64,000 nt of DNA from Leucothrix mucor DSM 2157 (GCF_000419525.1 NZ_ATTE01000001.1:372001-436000), one strand, 5' to 3'. Shown: positions 17,685 through 29,500, numbered from the stretch's first letter. Notes: generated by a model from the letters alone, not told the origin. Made by a program: numbers and translations.

Positions 17685-17690
17685 TATAAT
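17685..17690 (+). promoter_or_regulatory. Possible -10 box for the rightward capsule genes
   Basis: A perfect TATAAT lies about 115 bases before the GTG of the KpsS-like gene. No good -35 lies at 16-18 bases; a TTGTCA is 21 bases away. The stretch 17555-17806 between the divergent metK leader and this gene contains no other recognisable element. Confidence 0.35.
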
Positions 17691-17806
17691 CTCAACTTAT
17701 GACTGGGTTCAAAAAATGAACTTTTTCGTCAATATTTCGACAAACCTCAAAGCTATCTTCTGGTATTTCTGTGCCAACATCCAAGCGTGAGTCTTAAGGG
17801 GAAAAA

Positions 17807-19078
17807 GTGGATAAACGATCTTTTCTGTTTCTACAAGGAGCTGCGACACCATTTTTTGACCGCTTAGCAAAAGCAATCAGGCGAGCAAAAATCGATACCT
17901 GTCGTGTTAAATTCTGTTGCGGTGATGCCTTATATCATAAGGGCGGGGATGCTGTAAGCTACGTTGGTGATACTGTTGATTTGCCCACTTTTTACAAAGA
18001 GTTGTTTTCTGAGCGCAATGTCACAGACTTGGTCCTATTTGGTGACACTCGCCCTGTTCATATCCCTGCAATCAAGTTAGCCAAAGAGCTCAACCTTCGT
18101 ATTCACGTTTATGAAGAAGGATATCTGCGACCTGACTGGATAACAATGGACAGAGGTGGCGTTAATGCGTATTCGCCTTTGCCGAAGTCCCCTAACTATT
18201 ACAGGGAAGCCGTTCTTAAAGTCCCAAGACGTGTGGTTAGCCAAAAAACGGGTTATAGCCAATGGATAAGGCTGGCCGAGGACATGGTTTATAATGTCGC
18301 TCGCCTAGGTGATTTCAAATTTTATCCGAAATACACCCGTCACCGCCTTCATGGCCCGGCACAGGAGTACTTTGGCTGGGTTAAGCGTCACTCCATGCTT
18401 CCATTTCATGCGATTTATGCTTCGCGTTTGATACGTCAACTTCTGAATATGAAGGCAAAATATTACGTTTACCCATTGCAGCTTGATAGCGACTCTCAAG
18501 TTAGGGTGCATTCTTCTTATGGTGATGGAGTTAATTCTGCAACCGAGGAAATTATTCGTTCATTTGCCAAGCATGCCTCCAAGGACGCTTTTTTGGTGAT
18601 AAAAAATCATCCATTAGATACGGGGATAACCAAGCACAAAAAATTTGCCTATAAAACAGCCTCGGAGAATGGCGTTCGTTCACGTGTTCGATTTATCGAA
18701 GCCGGTCACTTACCAACCTTCTTGAGTCATGCTGCGGGTACTGTCCTGATAAATAGTACGACAGGTATGTCTGCTTTGTTTCATCAATGCCCAACAATAG
18801 CCCTCGGAAAAGCTTTGTACGATATTCCGGGCCTGACCTTTCAAGGGGGGCTCAATGACTTCTGGAGGCGTGCAAAAACACCAAATCGTCAGCTTTTTAT
18901 GGCGTTCCGAGATGTTGTGATTCACAAAACTCAAATCAATGGGAATTTCTATACAAGAAAAGGAGTAGAAATGGCCGTTAAGGGAAGTTTGAGGCGTTTG
19001 GGAATTCCTCCGATCCCAGAGCCAGAGCCTGAGGCGAAGGTTGCTATGGACAACCAAGTCGTGGCTGATAACTTTTAG
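17807..19078 (+). CDS. kpsS: KpsS-like capsule polysaccharide biosynthesis protein (Kdo transferase)
   Basis: KpsS adds the first beta-linked Kdo to the lipid acceptor of group 2-type capsules at the inner face of the membrane. The 423-residue product shows the family text VYEEGYLRPDWIT near residues 101-113, the sugar-nucleotide region YVYPLQLDSDSQV and the later LINSTTGMSALFH. The GTG start has a strong AAGGGG upstream. In rhizobia the equivalent gene is rkpJ, next to rkpI and rkpH, as here. KpsC, the enzyme that continues the Kdo linker, is encoded at 31-34 kb. The ABC exporter genes are not in the window. Confidence 0.85.
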   Translation: MDKRSFLFLQGAATPFFDRLAKAIRRAKIDTCRVKFCCGDALYHKGGDAVSYVGDTVDLPTFYKELFSERNVTDLVLFGDTRPVHIPAIKLAKELNLRIHVYEEGYLRPDWITMDRGGVNAYSPLPKSPNYYREAVLKVPRRVVSQKTGYSQWIRLAEDMVYNVARLGDFKFYPKYTRHRLHGPAQEYFGWVKRHSMLPFHAIYASRLIRQLLNMKAKYYVYPLQLDSDSQVRVHSSYGDGVNSATEEIIRSFAKHASKDAFLVIKNHPLDTGITKHKKFAYKTASENGVRSRVRFIEAGHLPTFLSHAAGTVLINSTTGMSALFHQCPTIALGKALYDIPGLTFQGGLNDFWRRAKTPNRQLFMAFRDVVIHKTQINGNFYTRKGVEMAVKGSLRRLGIPPIPEPEPEAKVAMDNQVVADNF

Positions 19079-19089
19079 GCGAAATCTGG

Positions 19090-19845
19090 ATGTCGCTCCA
19101 TACTATCTTAATTACTGGTGCAACTAGCGGTATTGGCAAGGCGCTGGTGCGAGAATATTCGCAACCAGCTAATTTTTTGATCTTGGTTGGACGATGCGAG
19201 TTAAAATTAAAAGCCCTATGTAATGAATGTCAGCGGTTCGATACAAGTGCAGTTTACTATGTTGTAGATTTCGAGCTTCCAAATGAAGTGCTAGCTCTTT
19301 CAGAGGAGATAGCTGCGACTCATCAAGTAGACTTATTGGTTTCTAACGCTGGGGTTACTAGTAGTACTGAAAAGGGGCAGATAGAAGACTGGGATAAAAT
19401 AGAAGCACTGACCGCTGTTAATTATCGAAGTGCAATTGCCATAGCGCAGCCTTTTATTCGTCAAATGCAGAAGAGGGGTAGCGGACACATAGCATATGTG
19501 AGCTCTCTGGCAGCCTACCGAGGAATGCCATTGACGCCCTCCTATGCCGCTAGCAAAGCAGCATTGAAATCTTATGCTGAAGCGATGCGTGGCTTACTGA
19601 AGCCTCAATCAATACATGTTTCAATAGTGACTCCAGGGTTTGTAAAGACAGCTATGAGTGATCAGTTCCCCGGTGATCGTCCTTTTTTATGGTCTGCCGA
19701 GCGGGCAGCTCGCTACATTAAGCAAGGCTTGGATCGCAAAAAGGCGTATATTTCATTTCCTAAGCTTCTAACGATTGGTATGAAGCTGCTTTCCTGTCTT
19801 CCGGCTTGGCTTTCTGATAGCATCCTTGCACGTCTTCGTTACTAA
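19090..19845 (+). CDS. Short-chain dehydrogenase/reductase, RkpH-like ketoreductase
   Basis: This is a classical 251-residue SDR. It has the nucleotide-binding TGATSGIG (9-16), NAG (86-88), catalytic Ser139 and the Tyr152-x3-Lys156 pair in SYAASK. A hydrophobic C-terminal stretch (LLTIGMKLLSCLPAWLSDSI) suggests membrane association, as in 3-ketosphinganine-type reductases. In the rkp-1 region the SDR RkpH sits between RkpG (oxoamine synthase) and RkpI. Here it lies eleven bases after the KpsS-like gene and just before the sulfatase-fold gene. I infer that it reduces the beta-keto product of the oxoamine synthase encoded at 22-23 kb. Confidence 0.85.
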   Translation: MSLHTILITGATSGIGKALVREYSQPANFLILVGRCELKLKALCNECQRFDTSAVYYVVDFELPNEVLALSEEIAATHQVDLLVSNAGVTSSTEKGQIEDWDKIEALTAVNYRSAIAIAQPFIRQMQKRGSGHIAYVSSLAAYRGMPLTPSYAASKAALKSYAEAMRGLLKPQSIHVSIVTPGFVKTAMSDQFPGDRPFLWSAERAARYIKQGLDRKKAYISFPKLLTIGMKLLSCLPAWLSDSILARLRY

Positions 19846-19863
19846 CAGCGTTCAGCGAGTCTA

Positions 19864-21435
19864 ATGGCATATCTTTTCTCATTCCTAGCATGCCTTAGCA
19901 TAACGTGCTTTCTTGAAGTTCTATTTCAGCCGTACTATGCAAGCCTCCTTAAGCGGCAGATTAGAGGAGTTTTCATAACAGTCAATCTAGTGTTTATTAC
20001 ACAGATTTTGTTTCTATTAATTACGCATAGACCCATGTTTTCAGCAGTGCTCACGCTAATAGTTGTTTCCATGCTGCTTGCTGTAAATAATGCCAAGTAC
20101 AAAGCATTACGAGAGCCTTTGGTTTTTAGTGATTTGTTTCTTTATTTGCAGGCTATCCGTTATCCCCGTTTGTATTTCCCTTTTTTGGGACTTCCTGCTT
20201 TGGTTCTGATCCCTACCATGTTTGTAGTAGTCGTTTATCTCGGCTTTACATTAGAGGCTAGTGTTTTTGATAATCCACTTGTAAATACATTATTGCTTGC
20301 CGGGGGGTTAGGTTTAGCCATTTTAGTCTTGCTGAAACTTGCTGCTACGGCGGTAGTTAGTAGGGATCTTGAGACTGATATCAAAAGCTTCGGGATTTTA
20401 TCAACTTTGTGCATTTACGCCAGATTAGCTTCTGTGGAGAGGGCGAGCTTAGAAGTATCGCTCCTAGATTGCTCTCCATTTAAGGGGTGTTCTGGTGAGG
20501 AAGATACTAGAAAGCAAAAAAGGGGGCAGCTACCTGATATTGTTGCAATTCAAAGCGAGTCTTTTTTTGATGCAAGAAACCTCTCTGAAATTATAAAAAA
20601 AGAGGTGTTGGGTAATTACGATCAATGCTTACTAGCAAGCTTTCAACATGGGGCCTTATCTGTTCCCGCTTGGGGCGCAAACACGATGCGTACTGAGTTT
20701 GCTTTCCTTGCAGGCTATACGCCAGAAACGCTGGGTTTGGCGCGCTTTTATCCCTATCAGCAGCTACTCAAAATGAACGAGCCCCAGTCCCTGATTGCTT
20801 ATCTAAAGCACCTGGGTTACCGCTGTATTTGTATACACCCACATGATGCGGGTTTCTTTTTGCGTGACCAGTTTTTTGAAAAGCTTGGCTTTGATGAATT
20901 TATTGATGAAGCATCATTTGAGAACCCGGAGCGGATTGGGCCTTATATATCGGATGCTGAAGTCTACCAAAAAATAATTTCAACCACCCTTCAGCAAAGT
21001 GATCAGCCATTATTTATCTTCGCTATTACAATGGAAAACCATGGGCCATTGCACCTTGAAGGCGTCGAGAAGAATGAGTGGAAGCAGTACTTTGAAACAA
21101 AGCCAGAAGAGAAGAATGATGATCTCACGGTATATCTTCGGCATCTCAAAAACGCGGATACTATGATTGATAATCTGATGAGTTTTTACGAACAATCAGA
21201 AAGGCGCGTTGGCTTAGCGTTTTATGGCGATCATGTTCCTGCAATTTCAGAGACATTCAATCATTACCATTACTCTGATGACCGATCTAATTACTTTATT
21301 TGGAATAATTATCTAGATACAAAACATGCTGTCGGCAGCATAGAGCCTAAGTTTGAAGATATCAAAGTAGAAGATTTGGCATTAACACTTCTATCGTCAC
21401 TGGACTTGTCGCCTCATTCTCGCAATAAGTCATAA
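19864..21435 (+). CDS. Membrane sulfatase-fold protein, RkpI/LtaS-like
   Basis: The 523-residue product has about five N-terminal membrane helices (to about residue 175). An extracytoplasmic sulfatase/phosphoglycerol-transferase fold follows. Metal-site and nucleophile regions are visible as IVAIQSESFFDA, WGANTMRTEFAFLAGYTPE (likely catalytic Thr), AITMENHGPL and FYGDHVPAISE. LTA-synthase relatives transfer phosphoglycerol or phosphoethanolamine to glycans or lipids, and RkpI is the rhizobial relative needed for K-antigen. The substrate is unknown. The 3' end overlaps the convergent formyltransferase-fold gene by 22 bases. Confidence 0.8.
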   Translation: MAYLFSFLACLSITCFLEVLFQPYYASLLKRQIRGVFITVNLVFITQILFLLITHRPMFSAVLTLIVVSMLLAVNNAKYKALREPLVFSDLFLYLQAIRYPRLYFPFLGLPALVLIPTMFVVVVYLGFTLEASVFDNPLVNTLLLAGGLGLAILVLLKLAATAVVSRDLETDIKSFGILSTLCIYARLASVERASLEVSLLDCSPFKGCSGEEDTRKQKRGQLPDIVAIQSESFFDARNLSEIIKKEVLGNYDQCLLASFQHGALSVPAWGANTMRTEFAFLAGYTPETLGLARFYPYQQLLKMNEPQSLIAYLKHLGYRCICIHPHDAGFFLRDQFFEKLGFDEFIDEASFENPERIGPYISDAEVYQKIISTTLQQSDQPLFIFAITMENHGPLHLEGVEKNEWKQYFETKPEEKNDDLTVYLRHLKNADTMIDNLMSFYEQSERRVGLAFYGDHVPAISETFNHYHYSDDRSNYFIWNNYLDTKHAVGSIEPKFEDIKVEDLALTLLSSLDLSPHSRNKS

Positions 21436-22142
21436 ATTTCCTCAAGCTTGATTAACTGACGTTTTTTCTTTCTGAGCTGACGCACTTGTTTTGGAGTTGG
21501 CCATGAATCATAGCGCTCCTCATGCATAGCTCCAGTGCTGTTAATATGTTTACGGCCGATTCGAATATAATCTTTGAAAACTTTAGCACCTATTGTGAAA
21601 AGCTGCTTATTGAGAGAGAACACCGAGTCGTTGCTCTCAATTGAATGAAGAGCTTGGCTAACAGTTTCGCCTTCATCAAAATGCTCAGCTAAGTGGTGTA
21701 GCGTGATGCCGCTTTCGTTATAATCTTCAAGCACCGCATAGAAAGCCGGATCAACACCTTTTAGTTCAGGGAGTAGAGATGGATGTAGATTAAATGCATT
21801 ACCGTTGAATAGGTCATAGATATGGGGATGTACTCTCTGATTAAAGTGAACGCATAGCATTGCATCAGCATTTATTTTCTTTAGTGAGTTGCTAACTTGA
21901 GGCTGATTGATATCGGGGGTGTTGAGAAGCGGAATAGCATGTTTTTTAGCAAGCTGATTAATGCCTTGGGCTCTGCCCAAAGAACAAAGAAGGTAACCTT
22001 GCGTGATAAACCATAGATAAAGGGCATAACACACACCACTTTTTTTAACTCTTGAGAGGCTAGATAACCAGTGGTTTTCATTAACACGCAAGTTGCGAGT
22101 AGATGAAACAACCGCGACGACTTCAATTTCTGCACAACCCAA
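21414..22142 (-). CDS. Formyltransferase-fold protein of the lipid-anchor cluster (start uncertain)
   Basis: The product belongs to the folate-dependent formyltransferase fold (Fmt, PurN, ArnA). From the TTG at 22142 it has 242 residues, with the catalytic triad apparently intact: Asn118 and His120 in FNLHPSLLPELKG and Asp156 in HFDEGET. The conserved first strand lies before this TTG. Reading on to about 22220 gives ITKKPLRLIFCTYPCIYSA and then IVLSELLG, a good formyltransferase N-terminus, but no ATG, GTG or TTG is available before the stop at 22235. The true start is therefore unusual (ATC, ATT or CTG) or the gene is damaged. Placed between the oxoamine synthase and the sulfatase-fold gene, it may acylate the amino group of the new lipid; that is inference. 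Confidence 0.6.
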   Translation of the reverse strand: MGCAEIEVVAVVSSTRNLRVNENHWLSSLSRVKKSGVCYALYLWFITQGYLLCSLGRAQGINQLAKKHAIPLLNTPDINQPQVSNSLKKINADAMLCVHFNQRVHPHIYDLFNGNAFNLHPSLLPELKGVDPAFYAVLEDYNESGITLHHLAEHFDEGETVSQALHSIESNDSVFSLNKQLFTIGAKVFKDYIRIGRKHINSTGAMHEERYDSWPTPKQVRQLRKKKRQLIKLEEIYDLLRE

Positions 22143-22222
22143 TAACTCACTCAGAACGATGGCTGAGTAAATGCAGGGATAAGTACAGAATATTAGTCGT
22201 AGCGGTTTCTTAGTGATACTAC

Positions 22223-23578
22223 TTAGCCAAGCTTATTGAGTAACTTGCGAGTGCAATCAACAGTAAACCTGATTTGCTCCTCAGTATGCTCAGAGCTAAT
22301 AAAAAAGCGAAGTCTGGCAGCTTTATCTTCAACGGCTGGCCTTAATATTGGTTGTACATTAATGCCTTCATCAAACAGTTGATTGGATAGCACAACCGCA
22401 TTTTTGGAGCTTCCAGCTATGACAGGAATAACAGAATAGCCTTCACTTTTCCCTGTATCAATGCCTGCCGCCTTAGCCAACTCCAAAAATAACTTTCCAC
22501 GTTGGCGCAGACGCGTAACACGCTCAGGCTCTTTCTGCATTAAATCGATTGCGCAGGATGATGCTGCAGCTAAAGGCGGTGAAATGCCCACGCTGTACAG
22601 GAAGCCCGGCGCGTAGTGGCGTAGGTGCTTGACCAGGGCAGTCTCACCCGCAATGTAACCACCACAGCTGGCGAAGCTTTTACTTAAAGTCCCCATCCAA
22701 ATGTCTACATCGGAAAAGTTGATATCAAAATACTCCCCGATGCCATGTCCTTGCTCACCAAGAACACCCACCGAGTGGGCTTCATCAACCATTAAAAAAG
22801 CATGATGACGTTTTTTGACTTCGATGAATCTGGGCAGATCAGGGATATCCCCGTCCATACTGTAAAGGCCTTCTATAACAATAAGCACCCGCTCAAATTT
22901 TTCGCGCTGACTGGTAAGGATTTCATCAAGATGTTCCCAGTCATTGTGTCGAAACGATAAGCGTTTAGCTCCTGAGAGCTTAGCACCTTGCAGGATACTG
23001 TTGTGCGCCAATGAATCGTGCACTATCAAGTCTCTAGCACCAAATAAATAGCCAATAGTTGAGACATTGGTTGCATGCCCGCTAACAAAGACAACGCAGT
23101 CGTCTGCTTTGTAAAGCTCAGCCAACTGATGTTCTAGCTTCTGCTGAATGCCGCGCTCACCAGACACCATGCGACTGGCTGATACTGTCGTACCAAATTG
23201 ATCAATTGCTTGTTTTGACGCTTCAATAACCTCGGGATGTCCACTGAGTCCGAGATAGTTATAGCTGGAAAAATTGATGTACTCTTTACCGTCAATAGAC
23301 GTTACAGCACCTGCTATTGACTCATGCGTCTTGAAGAAAGGGCTACTAACGCCAAGCGTTGCGCCACCTTGCTCCAGCATCTTAATTTCTTTATAGCCAT
23401 CGAACTTATCAAAACGGCAGAAATCCTCATTTACCCTACGACCAAATAGTGTTCTGATTGTTGGATCAATAGGTTCCTGCTCACGCTTGAGCCTGCTCTT
23501 ATCTCTGGCATTAAGGGCTTTGTTGAGTAAACTTTCTTTTACGGAGTCACTTAATCCCGTCAGCTTAGACTTAGTCAT
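22223..23578 (-). CDS. rkpG: Alpha-oxoamine synthase, RkpG-like (PLP-dependent acyl condensation)
   Basis: The 451-residue product is an aminotransferase-fold enzyme of the AONS/KBL/ALAS/SPT family. It has INFSSYNYLGLSGHP, the PLP-stacking His192, Asp265 and His268 in MVDEAHSVG, and Lys300 in GTLSKSFASCGG as the Schiff-base lysine. Such enzymes condense an amino acid with an acyl thioester and release CO2. The extra N-terminal 60 or so residues are not in KBL. Its start overlaps the end of the polyketide synthase gene by eight bases, so its acyl donor is probably the chain on that synthase's carrier domain. RkpA-RkpG of Sinorhizobium have the same order. Confidence 0.88.
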   Translation of the reverse strand: MTKSKLTGLSDSVKESLLNKALNARDKSRLKREQEPIDPTIRTLFGRRVNEDFCRFDKFDGYKEIKMLEQGGATLGVSSPFFKTHESIAGAVTSIDGKEYINFSSYNYLGLSGHPEVIEASKQAIDQFGTTVSASRMVSGERGIQQKLEHQLAELYKADDCVVFVSGHATNVSTIGYLFGARDLIVHDSLAHNSILQGAKLSGAKRLSFRHNDWEHLDEILTSQREKFERVLIVIEGLYSMDGDIPDLPRFIEVKKRHHAFLMVDEAHSVGVLGEQGHGIGEYFDINFSDVDIWMGTLSKSFASCGGYIAGETALVKHLRHYAPGFLYSVGISPPLAAASSCAIDLMQKEPERVTRLRQRGKLFLELAKAAGIDTGKSEGYSVIPVIAGSSKNAVVLSNQLFDEGINVQPILRPAVEDKAARLRFFISSEHTEEQIRFTVDCTRKLLNKLG

Positions 23579-26500
23579 CAGTTGTGTGATTTATCTCGTT
23601 GATTGCATCTTCAGATAACTCAGCTCCATGTTTAGAGGCTAAGCCTTCCAGAACTTCATCGTTATCATGATCTCTTCCGCCCAGTTTAGCATGAATCTTT
23701 TCTGAAATTTTACTAATGCTACCACCCTCGGTAAGGCTCATCAGCGGAATTTTTGCATTGAATTTTTCTTCAATAGCCATTAGCAATTCCATGCCCATTA
23801 ATGAGTCCATTCCCAAGTCATAGATGGAGCATGTGGTATCTATTTTTTCAACGGGCAAGCGTAAGATATTGGAGATCTCTAAGGTTAAGAGTTCTTCAAT
23901 TAATGCGATTACTTCCAGATCATCTAGATCGGCAATTCGGGTAAAGAAGTCCTCGTTTTCACCACTACTGCCACCGTGAAGTAGTAGCCAATTATTTTGT
24001 TGAGTAAACTTTGGTGATTTAGCACTTGGCATCGCGCGGTTGATTGTTTTCCAGTCGAAATTAATCATTGCAGCACCTTGGTCACCGCTGATAATGAGTT
24101 GCTCAAGTTCTTTCATCGCTTGATCTGCGCTCAGCGCTGCTCCGCCAAGGCGTGACAGCAAAGACTCTTGAGTATCTTTGTTACGGGCCAGAAAACCAGC
24201 ATCTGAAATAGCGCCCCATGCAGCATAGGAGGCAGCAAGACCCAGAGATCGTCTGTGACTGACTAGGCTTTCAAGCATATAGTTTGCAGCTACATAATTA
24301 CCTTGGCCAGGGTTGCCAAATAACGTCGTTGCAGAAGAGTAGAGAACAAAAAACTCTAGTGAACTTGCTTGAGTGAGTTGGTGCAGGTTCCAAGCTCCGA
24401 GTGCTTTGGGCTTGAGAACTTTATCTAGTCTTTCACGGCTAAGGTTTCGCAGCAAGCTATCATCAAAGAGGGTAGCGGCGTGGATAATGCCGCGCAACGC
24501 CGGTGCTGTCGTCTCAAGCTCATTCATCACTTTTGTCAGTTGCTTCAGATCACTCACATCGCAAGGGGGAACGTATACAGTAATACCGCTAGACTGAAGC
24601 TCACTGACCGCTTCCTTAGCTTCTAGAGTGACAACACCTTTTCGACCCAATAAGGTTAGGTGCAGAGCACCTTTTTCAGCCAGCCACTTTGCGGTTCTCA
24701 AGCCAAAGCCGCTTAGCCCGCCGGTAATAAGGTAGTTAGCTTTTGGATCTAAGTGCAGAGCACTCTTGGTAGAGTTAAAGTTCTGCTCCGTAGCTTGAGG
24801 GTTAGACAGGTTAATGATGACTTTACCGATCTGTCTGGACTGCTGCATATAACGGAACGAGTCCTGAATGCGGCTTGAGTCAAAGACGCGATAGGGTAAT
24901 GGGTGAAGTGCGCCATCATGGAATAGCTCCATTAACTCTTTAAACAATCGACGTGCCAACTCAGCGCGCTCGGTGAGCAATTGATCAGCATCAATTCCGA
25001 AGTAGGTAATATTGTTACGGAACGGCCTTAGTCCAATTCGTGAGTTTTCGTAGAAGTCGCGTTTTCCAAGCTCAAGCAAGCGACCAAATGGCTTCAAAAT
25101 AGCTAGGTTACGATTGACAGCCTCGCCATAAACAGAGTTTAGGATAACATCAACGCCTTTGCCTTCAGTGAGTCTGAGGATCTCCTCAGCAAATGCCAAG
25201 CTTCGGGAGTCCATCACATAGTCAGCGCCGGCATGTTTTACCATCGCACGCTTTTCGCTGGTTCCTGCTGCTGCAAATACTACTGCTCCCATGTGTCGAG
25301 CCAGTTGAATCGCCGCTAGACCTACGCCGCCACTTGCACCGTGAATCAGCACTTTCTCGCCAGGCTGTAGTTGAGCTAAGTGTGAAAAGGCATAGTAAAC
25401 AGTAAAAAAGGCTGTCGGAATGGTGGCTGCCTCTTCAAAGCTCCAGGCGCTTGGTTTATGGGCTGTAGCAGTCGTTGTGGTGACTACGCGGCTTGAGAAG
25501 CAGGCGGGGGCGAAGCCTAGTACTTCATCGCCGATGTTGAACTCTTGGACGTTGCTACCAGTTCTCACGACGGTTCCGGCTACTTCCATGCCTAAGGTTG
25601 CACCTGCAAAACCATTTTCGACGGCTTCATCCGATAATAGACCCATGGCATACATGACATCTCTGAAGTTAAGACCAGCAGCAATTGGCTTTATCTCAAT
25701 TTCATCAGGTTGCAGGGATACTTCAGGAAGCGCTTTCCAGTATAAATTTTTAAATGAGCCCGGAGTTTTAAAGTCCAGAGCGGCTGCTGGAGCTATTAGA
25801 GGCTCTGTACCCTGACGCGCAATATGACGTTTCATGCGAAGCACATAGCGGGCTTCAGTGGTAATCACTACTTCAGTTTCTTCTGTATTCTCGGTGATCT
25901 CATTAATAATGCTTTGCATTAAGCCGAAAGACAGCTGTTTACACTGAATGTCTATAAGGCGGCAATGCAGGTCTGGGTATTCATTCATAACCACTCTGCC
26001 TAAGCCCCAAACAGGCGCGGCCAGAGGGTTGAAGCTAACGCCATTTAACGTATTACTAAATACCGAGCCTCCTTTAGTCAGCAGGCTTAGCTGGGGGGGG
26101 TGAGGGACTGACTCCAATGCAAGCAATAAACCTTGCAAGGCGCAAACAGGGTCAAGTAGGTCAATTTCGGTGCCGTATCCGCTTAGGAAAAGCACTCGGT
26201 CAAATGGTTGGAGCGCTAGTAGCCGATTTAAGTCATCGCTTGATGAGGTATTAAATACATAGTTGTCATTGCTTACCTCTCGGTAGGAATCACCCTCACA
26301 AGCAATCGTGCAGTGAATTGATTCTGCTGTGATAGCTTGCAACAAGTGCTGAGTGAATCCTTCTTGCTGTTGTCCTGTGATGACCAGCCAAGTTTCTTGT
26401 TCGACAGCTTGCTGGGTGATCAATGTTTGAGTATCAGGGTTCGTCGCACTTAACAGGAAGACACCTTCAAAATCTAGCGCATCTGGTTCGTTCAAGCTAG

Positions 26501-29500
26501 TTGTATTATCAAGGCCAGCCGAGCTCAGTAATGTCAGCCAGTTGCTTGGCTCCATTAATCGTGGCTGGTTTTCATGCCACCAATCTGGCTGACTGCCGAA
26601 CATAATGTCACTGACATGGTCTGGAGAGCGCTCGAGAATGATGAGTTGGGCCTTCTCATTCATCAGCGATTTAAGGCTGGATAGCGTCTCAGGCAAATTG
26701 TCTGATTCGTGAAGTAAGTGAGCGATACAAATAAAGTCAAACGGAGCGGTAAAGGTGCTACTGTCCAGTTGGTTTAAATCAATAACGGCTGCACTTGCCC
26801 AGTCACGATCATCTAATGTGCGCTCTATGGAGCTGAGGTTGGCGGCATTATCACTCGCAATGACTAAATCAGTTTGCCCATTATCTAGCTCATCAAGCAG
26901 AGCATAGCTGATCTGTGCTGGATAGCTGGCAATCAATAGGATACGGCAGCGCTGAGTACTTGGCCAATTAGCAACAGAGGTTAAAACTGCCTTGCTCAGC
27001 GCCTGATTAAATGAGCGATAATTTGGACCGACCTCAAGCATCTGTTCAAACAGGCTGCTCTTGTCTGCTCGTAGGAGCTTGTCGCTATCTAGCTCCCCAC
27101 TTAGTACTTTTGGGAGCGCTTCACCGCATTGAGACAACAATAAAACCTCAGGCAGGTACTCGGGAGATTGTTGGACAATATGCTCCCAAATGCTAATAGC
27201 TTCCGGAAAGTCACTTGGGTCTTGCAGTGTAGCGAGTCCATCCGATACCGCTAAAAGGTCATTGTTCTCAAGCATTGAAGTTAGCTTGGTAAGCAGTGGA
27301 TGTTGCGCCTCTGGAAGCTGCCGACGCAAGTCATCCAAAGTGAAGGAGTTTTCGAGGTTTAGTTGCTGTATTGCATCAAAAGCATATCTGACGCACATCA
27401 TGTCTAATAATAATGAGAACTCGCGAAAGTGACTTGGGCGCTTTAGAGCGTCCGAGTTTTTAACTAGTTCTTTTTTGACATGGCCGATGAAGCCAGAGGT
27501 GTCAGGCGTGGCTGGCCAATACTTTTTCTGTGACTGCAATTCGGCCACATAATTATATTGGGTGATTTCCTCAATCATTGCTTTTTTGAACTGAAGCTGA
27601 CGGAATCGGCAGTTCTGAAGTTCAGCAAGAACAAGGCCGTTATCATCTGTCAGGTAAAAGTTTGCAATGACTGAGCGTTGACTCTGGCGTATCACGTCAA
27701 CCTGAATTTTTGTTGCGTGATTAGCGCTACTGCCAAATAAATGCAAGCGACCAATTTGAATTGGGATCAACGCTTTTCTTTCACCTTGATCTATTGCTTG
27801 CTTGCAAATGTCGACTAAAACCTGAAAGCCAGAGTCCAGCAGTGAGGGGTGCAGTAAATAGGCATCTATACCGGCTTGAAGATTAGATGGTAGTACTAAG
27901 TTAGCAATGGCTTGGTTAGTGTTAGCTTTGACATCACTGACCGCCTGAAATGCTGGGCCGTAACTTAGGCCCACAGTTGTCGCTAGGTTGTAGTGCTCCT
28001 CAGCACCGACGATATTGACAAAGTCAGTAGCTAATGCTTCAGGAATAGAGTCTTGCTGTTGTTTGTAGCTTTTACCTAGCAGGCGGCCCATCGCGTTTTG
28101 AGTCCACTCATCGTCGCTGAGTCGATCTCTGCTGCTGATCTTAAAGCTGCCATCTTTAGGGTCTAAAGCGAAGCGAACTTTCTTTGATTGTCCAGGTTCA
28201 AATACGATCGGTGCCGGTATTTCAACCATTTCCAACTGATAGCTGTCTTCGGGCATCCAGAGCTTAGAGGCTGCCAAAGCCATCTCTATGTAAGCAGCGG
28301 CCGGAAAGATAATGGCATCATCCACCACGTGATCCGCCAAGTAGGGGAGTTCCGTGGTGTCTAGGTTGTTCTCCCAAGTAATATCGCTGTCCTTTAAGCG
28401 ATATCCCAGAAGTGGGTGCTCACGACGACGGTTAACCAAGTCATAGCCTTCGACGGTTAATGGGTACCAATAGCGTTCTTTTTGCCAAGGGTAACTTGGT
28501 AGCTCTACATGCTTCCCTTCAACTGGGAACAGTTTGTGCTCATCAATTTTACAGCCGCTTAGAATAATTCTGAGCGCATTGGTATGCAGGCGTTTCTGGC
28601 TATCTTGTTTGCGCTTTAGCGTTTCCAGCGCTTGTCCATGAGTGCCTTTGTTTTTCAGCGATTCATTGATATAGCTGCGTAGAATTGGGTGTGGGCCAAT
28701 TTCGACAAATACGTTGTAACCATCGTCGATCAAGTGTTCAATGGCTTTGCCAAATAGCACAGGGTGTCGAATGTTTTTCCACCAATACTCTGCTCCCAGC
28801 TCAGTACCTGAAAGTGGGGCGCCGGTAACGGTAGAAATAAAGCTTGATGACTCTTTCAGAGGCGTCAGCGATTTTAGATTGGTTTTGACTGAGTCTTCAA
28901 TCGGGTTCATTTTACGGCTATGGAAAGCATAGTTCAGGTCGAGCAGTCGGTAAAACTTTCCTTGTGAGCTGAGTAATGCGCCAAGCCTTTCTATATCATC
29001 AAGGTCGCCTGCGATGGTTAAGGCATTAGGGCTGTTTTCACCTGCAACTTCAATGGAGTCAACACCATCAATTTGTGTCAGAAGTTCAGTAAGTAACTCT
29101 CTGCTAACCCCAATGGCGGCCATGCGGCCTTGTCCTGCAGTTAGCGCTTGGGCTTGGCTACGGAAGTAAATGACGTGCGTTGCCTGTTCTAAGCTTAATG
29201 CGCCAGATGCCCAAGCCGCGGCGACTTCACCAACACTGTGTCCAAGGACAGCCTCAGGTTCAATGCCGTAAGTCTCAAGCACCGAAGCAATTGCTACTTG
29301 AATGGCAAACAGTAGCGGTTGTGCAACTTCAGTTCGCTCAAGTGATGAGTTTTCCTCGTCTTGCATCAGCGCTTCTGTGAGTGAATAGTCTGGTGCTATT
29401 GAGTTTAGTATCTGGTCGACGCTATTAAAAGCATTCTTGAATATAGCGTTATCTTGATATAGGGACTGGCCCATGCCTTGCCACTGACATCCGTTACCGG

